Shown in pieces: positions 1-5,151 of a stretch of DNA of 5,734 bases; positions within the stretch are counted from its first letter, which is position 1; each line of letters opens with the position of its first letter. The position numbers were made by a program, and so were the translations under genes. The notes beneath the pieces are model-generated. The model did no database searches and had not been told where the DNA came from. It saw only the letters and a list, made by a program, of their open reading frames with translations. This DNA comes from Alphaproteobacteria bacterium (lineage in GTDB: Bacteria > Pseudomonadota > Alphaproteobacteria > Rhizobiales > Aestuariivirgaceae): contig JAPLOT010000486.1 in NCBI GenBank assembly GCA_026400595.1, forward strand, positions 1 through 5,734. Reading direction: 5' to 3'.

Positions 1-293
1 TCGCAGCCGCGATAGGGATTGACCGAGCGGTCGAAGGAAATGTCGGGCGACTCGTTGCGCGCGATGATGGACTTCGGGCTCTCCTCGTAGACCTCGGTCC
101 TGAAGGGTGGCAGCTCTTCGAGGCTGTTCCAGCCGTCATCATAGAGGGCGCGGGACAAGCGCTCGAAGCGGCCGCTCATGTTGACGGCGGCGCCCCGGCC
201 GCGGGCCTGGCCCGCGAGCGCGGTGAGGCGTCCTGCGCCCAGCATGGCCGGGTCGAGGCCCGTGGACTGGCGTCTGTCGATCAGGGTGGGCAT
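1..293 (-). CDS. PA0069/Rv2578c-family radical SAM protein, N-terminal part (cut by window edge)
   Basis: The first 97 residues of a leftward gene are present. The stretch around residues 31-45 (RGRGAAVNMSGRFER), the DDGW motif at 52-55, and DISFDRSVNPYRGC at 84-97 match my memory of the PA0069 family (also Rv2578c), which is related to spore photoproduct lyase. Cys97 should be the first cysteine of the CxxxCxxC motif that binds the radical SAM 4Fe-4S cluster; the other two lie just past the window edge. The family's substrate is not known to me; a DNA lesion or nucleic-acid role is suspected from the SPL relationship, which is inference. The start is the first ATG; there is no Shine-Dalgarno sequence before it, and the predicted transcription start falls on the ATG itself. 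A LexA-type box lies 25-39 bases upstream. Met17 and Met39 are less likely starts, because Met39 lies inside the conserved N-terminal motif and Met17 has no better upstream signal. Confidence 0.85.
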   Translation of the reverse strand, partial: MPTLIDRRQSTGLDPAMLGAGRLTALAGQARGRGAAVNMSGRFERLSRALYDDGWNSLEELPPFRTEVYEESPKSIIARNESPDISFDRSVNPYRGC

Positions 294-299
294 GCGCAA

Positions 300-328
300 A
301 ATCTAATCAGTCGACCGGAACAAATCAA
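300..328 (-). promoter_or_regulatory. Predicted sigma-70-type promoter of the radical SAM gene
   Basis: On the minus strand, TTGATT (328-323) is followed by exactly 17 bases and then TAGATT (305-300). Each hexamer matches 4 of 6 bases of the TTGACA/TATAAT consensus. The expected transcription start, about 7 bases after the -10 hexamer, is near 293, the A of the ATG. This fits the missing ribosome-binding site and suggests a leaderless mRNA. The -35 hexamer lies inside the LexA-type box. This is a reading by eye with no mapped transcription start. Confidence 0.5.
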
Positions 329-332
329 GAAC
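318..332 (-). promoter_or_regulatory. LexA (SOS) box, alphaproteobacterial type GTTC-N7-GTTC
   Basis: On the minus strand the bases read GTTCTTGATTTGTTC, an exact GTTC-N7-GTTC direct repeat (GAAC-N7-GAAC on the + strand). This is the known LexA operator form in alphaproteobacteria, for example at recA of Rhodobacter and the rhizobia. It covers the predicted -35 hexamer of the radical SAM gene, a position where a bound repressor would block RNA polymerase. It also lies 40-54 bases before the EamA transporter start, so it could affect both genes. A four-plus-four base match can occur by chance; the A/T-rich spacer, position over the -35 and fit to a DNA-repair-like gene raise the likelihood. 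Confidence 0.6.
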
Positions 333-371
333 AAACTTGTTCGATGTCCCAACTTCGTTCAGCAAGCTGCC

Positions 372-1247
372 ATGACCCGCCGCCAGATTCTCCTCGCGCT
401 CCTGCCACCGCTGTTCTTCGGCACCGGCTTCACCATCGCCAAGCCGGCAGTGGCGCATTTCCCGCCGCTCTTCATGATGTTGATGGTCTATGGCGGCATC
501 GCGATCGCCATGCTGCTCACGCCCGGCCACAGGCTGAAGACGCCGTGGCCGTCGATCGTGCTGATCTCGGCCCTCTGCGTGACCATCCAGGGCGCGCTGC
601 TCTTCGTCGGACTGAAGGGCATGGCTGCGACCTCTGCCAATCTCATCCTGCAGACCCAGGTGCCCTTCGCGGTGATCCTTGGCTGGCTGATCGGCGGCGA
701 ACACCTCGACCTGCGCAAGAACATCGGCACGGCCATCGCGCTGGCGGGCGTCGCCATCGTCATCGGCCTGCCCGAGGTGCCGCCGCCGCTGGTGCCGACG
801 CTCCTGGTGATCGCCGGTGCCTTCACCTGGTCGCTGGGCCAGGTGCTGGCCCGCAGGCTGGGCCGGGACTCCGGCTTCGGCCTTCTCAAGCTCAATGCCT
901 ATGGCAGCGTGCCACAGCTGGCGCTGGCGACGCTGCTGTTCGAGTCCGGACAGATCGCGTCGCTGCAGAGCGCCACCTGGCTGGAATGGTCGATGCTGCT
1001 CTTCGTGGGTGTAGTGGGCTTCTATCTCGCCTATCTCTGCTGGTTCGCAGTGCTGCGCCAGTGCCGCATGGACGAGGTGGCGCCCTTCATCCTGCTGATG
1101 CCGGTGGTCGGCATCGCCACCGCCTTCGCGCTGCTCGGGGAGGCCATCTCGCCCGCCCAGCTGCTGGGCGGCGCGGTGCTGCTCGCGGGACTGGCGATCG
1201 TCTCGGGCGTCGGGCTGCCGAAGCGGCGCAGGGCCGCCGCGTCCTGA
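372..1247 (+). CDS. EamA/DMT-superfamily transporter
   Basis: A 291-residue inner-membrane protein with about ten hydrophobic helices. It has the usual duplicated EamA arrangement: first repeat about residues 5-133, second about 142-280, each with a conserved Gly-Glu near its end (109-110 and 256-257). The length is normal for the family. Members mostly export amino acids, other metabolites or drugs; the substrate cannot be told from sequence. The ATG is the first start codon in the frame, shown by the lack of any ATG, GTG or TTG in frame back to about position 300. The Shine-Dalgarno signal before it is poor. The gene is divergent from the radical SAM gene and ends 5 bases before the end of moaB on the opposite strand. 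No clear promoter of its own is readable. The basic tail (KRRR, 284-287) fits a cytoplasmic C-terminus. Confidence 0.9.
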   Translation: MTRRQILLALLPPLFFGTGFTIAKPAVAHFPPLFMMLMVYGGIAIAMLLTPGHRLKTPWPSIVLISALCVTIQGALLFVGLKGMAATSANLILQTQVPFAVILGWLIGGEHLDLRKNIGTAIALAGVAIVIGLPEVPPPLVPTLLVIAGAFTWSLGQVLARRLGRDSGFGLLKLNAYGSVPQLALATLLFESGQIASLQSATWLEWSMLLFVGVVGFYLAYLCWFAVLRQCRMDEVAPFILLMPVVGIATAFALLGEAISPAQLLGGAVLLAGLAIVSGVGLPKRRRAAAS

Positions 1248-1270
1248 GCGGCTCAGCCCTTGCTGCGCCG
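1224..1270. terminator. Nested inverted repeats over two convergent stop codons; possible two-way terminator
   Basis: The outer arms CGGCGCAG (1224-1231) and CTGCGCCG (1263-1270) are perfect complements. Inside them CTGAG (1244-1248) and CTCAG (1252-1256) form a second stem with a 3-base loop. The inner stem contains the stop codons of both the EamA gene and moaB. With only 5 bases between these convergent genes, this is the only place a terminator could sit without lying wholly within a gene. No T-run follows on either strand, so it is not a classical intrinsic terminator. Confidence 0.3.
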
Positions 1271-1792
1271 AAGATGCTCGTCGAGGCGCGGCATGATCTC
1301 GACGAAGTTGCAGGGCTTGTGCGTGTAGTCGAGTTGGGGCTTGAGGATCAGGTCCCAGCCGTCCTTGCAGGCACCGGGCGAGCCCGGCAGGCAGAAGACA
1401 TATTTGCCCTTCACCACGCCGGCGGTGGCGCGCGACTGGATGGTCGAGGTTCCGATCTTCGGAAAGGAGACCATGTGGAACAGCGTGCCGAAGCCGTCGA
1501 TCTCCTTGTCGAAGAGCGGGCGGATGGCCTCGATCGTCACGTCATGTCCGGTCAGTCCCGTGCCGCCGGTGGTGATGATGGCGTCGATGTCGCTGCGGTC
1601 CGTCCAGTCGCGCAGCACGTGGCGGATGGAGCGGACATCGTCCTTCACGATCTTGCGGCCCGACAGCGCATGGCCTGCCGCCGCGACGCGATCCGACAGC
1701 GTCTGACCCGATGCATCGTTCTCCAGCGTACGCGTATCGGAAATGGTGAGGATTGCGATTCTCACCGGAATGAAGCTGCGGGCCTCTGACAT
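1253..1792 (-). CDS. moaB: Molybdenum cofactor biosynthesis protein B (MoaB)
   Basis: A 179-residue protein of the MoaB/MogA fold, spanning nearly the whole chain. Visible motifs are ILTISDTRT at 14-22, TTGGTG at 74-79 (the molybdopterin-binding glycine loop), SRATAG at 120-125 and LPGSPGA at 135-141. These proteins bind molybdopterin; MogA-type members adenylylate it before molybdate insertion. E. coli MoaB is not essential for this, but many bacteria have MoaB as the only member, so it may do the MogA job here. The protein is cytoplasmic. The ATG is preceded by GAGGA (1806-1802) with 9 bases of spacing, a good ribosome-binding site. It is the last gene of a leftward block, 86 bases after the LysE-family gene, so it may be read through from upstream or have its own promoter. 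No other Moco gene is in the window. Confidence 0.92.
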   Translation of the reverse strand: MSEARSFIPVRIAILTISDTRTLENDASGQTLSDRVAAAGHALSGRKIVKDDVRSIRHVLRDWTDRSDIDAIITTGGTGLTGHDVTIEAIRPLFDKEIDGFGTLFHMVSFPKIGTSTIQSRATAGVVKGKYVFCLPGSPGACKDGWDLILKPQLDYTHKPCNFVEIMPRLDEHLRRSKG

Positions 1793-1842
1793 AACGTTTC
1801 GTCCTCAAAATCCATCCCGCCGCCGCGCGGGCCTCCGCAAAG

Positions 1843-1874
1843 TTACGCATGCGCAAGATACGTAAGATTTGCGC
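1843..1874. repeat. Overlapping inverted repeats between the LysE-family gene and moaB
   Basis: TTACGCATGCGCAA (1843-1856) is a 14-base palindrome with one mismatched pair and the perfect core CGCATGCG (1846-1853). GCGCAA (1851-1856) also pairs with TTGCGC (1869-1874) across 12 bases, and TTACG (1843-1847) with CGTAA (1861-1865). The cluster starts just after the LysE-family stop and lies upstream of moaB. It could be a regulator-binding site for moaB or a weak hairpin ending the upstream transcript. No T-run follows, and I do not recognise it as the site of a known regulator. Confidence 0.3.
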
Positions 1875-1878
1875 GTCT

Positions 1879-2508
1879 TCAGGCTTTGCGATCAAACAAC
1901 ATTCGCGCTGCGAGGACAAGGAAAAGTGCTGACGAGAGCACAGCGAATGCGCGCGCGATCTTGACGTTACCGGAGAAAATGCCGGCAAGACGTGCCGCAA
2001 AGGCAGCCACGGCGAAATTGATCAGTGTACCGCCTATATTGAACAGCAGCCCGAAGATGACAAGCTGCAGCAGCGGGTGCCCGTTGTCAGGTTTCACGAA
2101 GGGTGGAAGGAAAGCAAAGAAGAAGACGATGATCTTGGGGTTCAGGATGTTCACCACGGCGCCGTCGCGCCATGCCTTGAAGGCGCTCGCGTCGCCCGCC
2201 GCGGGCCGCAGAATCGCCGGCCCGCTGCGCAGGGTCTGGATGGCGATGTAGACGAGGTAGGCCGCTCCCGCATAACGGATCGCCTCGAAGACGGCCGGAT
2301 TGCGGGCGAGCACGACGGCGAGGCCCATCGCGACCAGCGCGAGATGCACCAGCGACCCCGTTGCGATGCCGAGGCTGGCGGCGATTCCACTGCGCGTGCC
2401 GCCGCGCAGGGACTGTCCGAGGACGAACATCATGTCGTTGCCCGGCGTGAGGTTCAGCATCAGCGACGCCGACAGGAACAGCAGCAGGTCGGGCCACTCA
2501 ATGGGCAT
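1879..2508 (-). CDS. LysE/RhtB-family exporter
   Basis: A 209-residue inner-membrane protein with about six hydrophobic helices, the normal size for the LysE/RhtB family. Family signatures seen are TPGND at 21-25 (usually TPGPx) and NPK at 123-125, followed by a hydrophobic stretch. Known members export amino acids such as lysine, homoserine or threonine; the substrate here cannot be assigned. The chosen start gives the usual N-terminus (MPIEWPDLL); a longer reading from 2619 adds 37 residues rich in Cys, Arg and Pro that are just the glycosylase gene in another frame. The start lies inside the end of the glycosylase gene, with an 11-base overlap and AGG 6 bases upstream, so the two are probably one transcript and perhaps translationally coupled. 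There is no obvious functional link between them. Confidence 0.9.
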   Translation of the reverse strand: MPIEWPDLLLFLSASLMLNLTPGNDMMFVLGQSLRGGTRSGIAASLGIATGSLVHLALVAMGLAVVLARNPAVFEAIRYAGAAYLVYIAIQTLRSGPAILRPAAGDASAFKAWRDGAVVNILNPKIIVFFFAFLPPFVKPDNGHPLLQLVIFGLLFNIGGTLINFAVAAFAARLAGIFSGNVKIARAFAVLSSALFLVLAARMLFDRKA

Positions 2509-3295
2509 CGAGCGCCTGGCGCAGGGACAGCAGATCGCGCCAGGCCAGGCGTTTCTGGGCGGGTTGGCGCAGCAGATAGGCCGGGTGCAGCGTGGGCAGC
2601 AGCGGAATCTTCCGTCCACTGACGGTTGCCTCGGTCCACTTGCCGCGCAGCTTGAGGATGCCGTCGCTCCTGCCCGTCAGCCGGTGCGCCGGCGTGGCGC
2701 CGAGGCAGACGATCACGTCGGGTTTCTGGATCTCGATGGTCCTGAGAAGGAAGGGCAGGCACATGGCGGTCTCGGCCTCGGTCGGCGTGCGGTTGCCGGG
2801 CGGCCTCCAGAAGATCGTGTTGGTGATGAAGACGGCGCTGTCGCGATCGTCCGCCTTGCGGTCCAGCCCGATGGCGGCCAGCATGCGGTCGAGCAGCTGG
2901 CCGGAGCGTCCGACGAAGGGCTTGCCCTGGATGTCTTCGTCGCGGCCCGGCGCCTCGCCCACCAGCATCACGCGGGCGTACGGATTGCCGTCGGCATAGC
3001 AGAGATTGGTGGCGGTCTTCTTGAGCGGGCAGGCGTCGAAGGCGGACAGCGCCGCTTCGATTTCCGCAAGCGTACTGCAGCTTGCGAGATCGGCCGGCGC
3101 CTCACCCTTGCGCGCAGCCTGCACGGCGGCGGCGAACGGCCTTGCCGCGGTCACGATAGCCGCGGCAGGCGCGGGTGCGGCAACCATGCGGTTCACGGGC
3201 GTATCCCCGATGATCTCGTCGGCGCCCATCTCGGCCAGCCAGGCCAAGGCGGCAGCGGCCGTCGCGGGTGTCATGTCGCTTTGGTTCCGTGGCAT
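2498..3295 (-). CDS. Uracil-DNA glycosylase, family 4-like
   Basis: A 265-residue cytoplasmic DNA-repair enzyme expected to cut uracil bases from DNA to start base excision repair. Motif A is GEAPGRDED at 113-121, followed by GKPFVGRSGQLLD at 124-136; TNT at 158-160 and WRPPGNRTPT at 163-172 follow, and the C-terminal motif HPAYLLR is at 237-243. An Ala/Pro-rich linker occupies about 38-70. Classical family 4 enzymes hold a 4Fe-4S cluster with four cysteines; here the aligned places read Phe86, Cys89, Trp163 and Cys179, so two ligands seem absent. Motif A is GEAPG, not the GQDPA of the Bradyrhizobium BdiUng family. The start could be this ATG or the in-frame ATG at 3274 (Met8); neither has a strong ribosome-binding site. 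The frame stays open upstream to 3616, but only as antisense of the ETF-QO gene. It is first in the leftward block. On the minus strand TTGACG (3331-3326) could be a -35 hexamer, but I see no good -10. Confidence 0.88.
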   Translation of the reverse strand: MPRNQSDMTPATAAAALAWLAEMGADEIIGDTPVNRMVAAPAPAAAIVTAARPFAAAVQAARKGEAPADLASCSTLAEIEAALSAFDACPLKKTATNLCYADGNPYARVMLVGEAPGRDEDIQGKPFVGRSGQLLDRMLAAIGLDRKADDRDSAVFITNTIFWRPPGNRTPTEAETAMCLPFLLRTIEIQKPDVIVCLGATPAHRLTGRSDGILKLRGKWTEATVSGRKIPLLPTLHPAYLLRQPAQKRLAWRDLLSLRQALDAH

Positions 3296-3309
3296 GTCCG
3301 AATTGGCGG

Positions 3310-3337
3310 CTTGTGTGGAGAATTCCGTCAATATAAA
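3310..3337 (+). promoter_or_regulatory. Possible promoter of the ETF-QO gene
   Basis: CTTGTG (3310-3315), 16 bases, then TATAAA (3332-3337), about 31 bases before the ETF-QO start. It lies in the only A/T-rich patch of the 73-base region between the divergent glycosylase and ETF-QO genes. The -35 hexamer is weak and the spacing one base short, so this is tentative. Confidence 0.3.
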
Positions 3338-3368
3338 CGCCCGCAGGAGCAAGCGATAGGCGGGAGTT

Positions 3369-5024
3369 ATGTCTGTGGAACAGATCCAGCGCGAGGCCAT
3401 GGAATATGATGTCGTGATCGTGGGCGCAGGCCCCGCCGGCCTTGCCGCGGCGATCCGGCTGAAGCAGCTGTCCCCCGAGATCAGCGTCTGCCTGCTCGAG
3501 AAGGGTTCGGAGGTGGGCGCGCATATTCTCTCCGGCGCGGTGATCGACCCGATCGCGCTGACCGAGCTCATTCCGAACTGGAAGGAACTGGGCGCACCGC
3601 TCAATACACCCGTCACCGAGGACCGTTTCTACATGCTCGGTCCCTCGGGCCAGCTGCGCCTGCCCAATTTCATGATGCCGCCGCTGATGGACAATCACGG
3701 CAACTATGCCGTGTCGCTGGGCAATGTCTGCCGCTGGCTGGCGCAGCAGGCGGAAGGCCTGGGCGTGGAAATCTATCCGGGTTTCGCCTGTTCCGAGGTG
3801 CTCTACCGCGAGGACGGCTCGGTCCGTGGCGTGGTCGCCGGTGTCGTCGGCATTGGCAAGGACGGTCAGCCCAAGGCTGACTTCCAGCCGGGCATGGAAC
3901 TGCTCGGCAAGTATGTCTTCATCGCAGAGGGCGTGCGCGGCTCGCTGGCCAAGGAGATCATCGCCAAATACGATCTCGCCTATGGCCGGGAGCCCCAGAA
4001 GTACGGCCTCGGCATGAAGGAGCTCTGGGAGGTTCGCCCCGAGGTGCACAAGCAGGGTCAGGTAACCCATACCATGGGCTGGCCGCTCGGCCTGAAGGCG
4101 GGCGGCGGTTCCTTCATGTATCATCTGGAGGACAATCTCGTCTCGATCGGCTTCGTGGTGCATCTGAACTACAAGAACCCGCATCTGTTTCCCTACATGG
4201 AGTTCCAGCGCTTCAAGCATCATCCGCTGATCAAGCCGGTGCTCGAGGGCGGGCGCCGCATCGCCTATGGCGCGCGCGCCATCAACGAGGGCGGATTCCA
4301 GTCGGTGCCGAAGCTCTACTTCCCGGGCGGCGCGCTGATCGGCTGCTCGGCCGGCTTCGTCAACGTGCCGCGCATCAAGGGGTCGCACAATGCGATGAAG
4401 ACCGGCATGCTGGCCGCGGAAGCGGCCTTTGCCGCGCTCACGGCCGGACGCAGCGGCGACGAGCTCGCGGCCTACGAGGAGGCTTATCGCAACTCCTGGG
4501 TCTATACCGACCTGAAGCGCGTGAAGAACGTGAAGCCCATGTGGACGAAGCTGGGGCTCTTGGGCGGCCTCGCCCTTGGCGGCCTCGACATGTGGATGAA
4601 CCAGCTGCTGGGCTTCGGGCTGGGCACCTGGAAGCACGGCAAGCGCGATTCGGAGACGCTGGTGCCGGCGGCCGAGGCCAAGCCCATCGACTATCCCAAG
4701 CCGGATGGCGTGATCTCCTTCGACCGGCTGACCAATGTCGCCTTCTCGGCCACCAATCACGAGGAGGACCAGATGGTCCACCTCCGGCTCAAGAATCCCG
4801 ACGTGCCGATCGCGGTCAACCTGCCGGCCTGGGACGAGCCGGCCCAGCGCTACTGTCCGGCGGGCGTCTACGAAGTGGTGCGCGAGGAGGGCAAGGCGCC
4901 GCGCTTCCAGATCAATCACCAGAACTGCGTGCACTGCAAGACCTGCGACATCAAGGATCCGTCGCAGAACATCACCTGGGTTGTGCCGCAGGGCGGGGAA
5001 GGGCCGAACTATCCCAACATGTGA
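3369..5024 (+). CDS. Electron-transfer flavoprotein:ubiquinone oxidoreductase (ETF-QO)
   Basis: A complete 551-residue enzyme. ETF-QO takes electrons from reduced ETF, which collects them from acyl-CoA and related dehydrogenases, and passes them through FAD and a 4Fe-4S cluster to ubiquinone at the inner membrane. The FAD-binding fold starts at 14-32 with GAGPAG at 19-24. A second conserved stretch, about 316-347, includes LYFPGGALIGCSAGF and the lysine/histidine-rich KGSHNAMK. A hydrophobic segment at 395-416 fits the monotopic membrane contact. The cluster ligands are Cys496 (YCPAGVYE), Cys520, Cys523 and Cys526 (CVHCKTC); all four are present. It ends GPNYPNM, as usual. The start at 3369 gives a normal N-terminus; a GGCGGGAG stretch (3359-3366) lies just before it. 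Met11 is a possible shorter start. It is divergent from the glycosylase; no etfA or etfB gene is in the window. Confidence 0.96.
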   Translation: MSVEQIQREAMEYDVVIVGAGPAGLAAAIRLKQLSPEISVCLLEKGSEVGAHILSGAVIDPIALTELIPNWKELGAPLNTPVTEDRFYMLGPSGQLRLPNFMMPPLMDNHGNYAVSLGNVCRWLAQQAEGLGVEIYPGFACSEVLYREDGSVRGVVAGVVGIGKDGQPKADFQPGMELLGKYVFIAEGVRGSLAKEIIAKYDLAYGREPQKYGLGMKELWEVRPEVHKQGQVTHTMGWPLGLKAGGGSFMYHLEDNLVSIGFVVHLNYKNPHLFPYMEFQRFKHHPLIKPVLEGGRRIAYGARAINEGGFQSVPKLYFPGGALIGCSAGFVNVPRIKGSHNAMKTGMLAAEAAFAALTAGRSGDELAAYEEAYRNSWVYTDLKRVKNVKPMWTKLGLLGGLALGGLDMWMNQLLGFGLGTWKHGKRDSETLVPAAEAKPIDYPKPDGVISFDRLTNVAFSATNHEEDQMVHLRLKNPDVPIAVNLPAWDEPAQRYCPAGVYEVVREEGKAPRFQINHQNCVHCKTCDIKDPSQNITWVVPQGGEGPNYPNM

Positions 5025-5026
5025 GG

Positions 5027-5043
5027 CTGCCGGAGCCCGGCAG
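5027..5043 (+). terminator. Hairpin after the ETF-QO gene, probable terminator
   Basis: CTGCCGG (5027-5033) and CCGGCAG (5037-5043) are perfect complements around the 3-base loop AGC, starting 2 bases after the ETF-QO stop codon. The 7-base GC-rich stem is followed by AGTTAAACTTTTAG, which is A/T-rich but lacks a continuous T-run. This makes it a weak intrinsic terminator, or a stability hairpin at the 3' end of the mRNA. Confidence 0.5.
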
Positions 5044-5103
5044 AGTTAAACTTTTAGCAGTTGCGGCATCCCCAGAAAGGCCTCATTTTGACAAGATGAG
5101 TCA

Positions 5104-5117
5104 CCGCGCGTGCGCGG
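5104..5117. repeat. GC-rich inverted repeat upstream of the TPR-like gene
   Basis: CCGCGC (5104-5109) and GCGCGG (5112-5117) are perfect complements around GT. The repeat lies 35 bases before the TPR-like start and 10 bases after TTGACA (5088-5093), a perfect -35 hexamer. The bases 17 further on (TGCGCG) are a poor -10, so the promoter is unproven. The repeat could be an operator, but such GC-rich palindromes are common by chance in this kind of DNA. Confidence 0.25.
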
Positions 5118-5151
5118 CATCGGGCCGTGCACCACATCGAACTGGACATCA

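Noticed and set aside
344..1789. Open frame of 481 codons on the + strand covering both the EamA gene and moaB
   Set aside because: It crosses two well-supported genes in other frames, one of them on the opposite strand, and shows no domain of its own.
2509..2619. N-terminal extension of the LysE-family protein by 37 residues
   Set aside because: The added residues are rich in Cys, Pro and Arg and lie in the coding region of the glycosylase; the normal family N-terminus begins at 2508.
2498..3295. Assignment of the glycosylase to the Bradyrhizobium BdiUng family
   Set aside because: BdiUng has GQDPA as motif A; this protein has GEAPG and the other family 4 motifs.
2300..3409. Open frame of 369 codons on the + strand opposite the glycosylase
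   Set aside because: It is a shadow of the glycosylase and LysE-family genes, low in hydrophobic core residues and without any motif.
3296..3616. N-terminal extension of the glycosylase by 107 residues
   Set aside because: This part is antisense to the start of ETF-QO and crosses the divergent promoter region; it resembles no glycosylase N-terminus.
3102..4934. Long open frame of 610 codons on the minus strand opposite ETF-QO
   Set aside because: It is antisense to a clearly real ETF-QO and runs into the glycosylase gene. Its translation is rich in His, Arg, Ala and Gly with no recognisable domain, as is typical of shadow frames in GC-rich DNA.
5025..5151. A small RNA or tRNA gene between ETF-QO and the TPR-like gene
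   Set aside because: Only a terminator-like hairpin and a short GC palindrome are seen; there is no cloverleaf or recognisable RNA motif.
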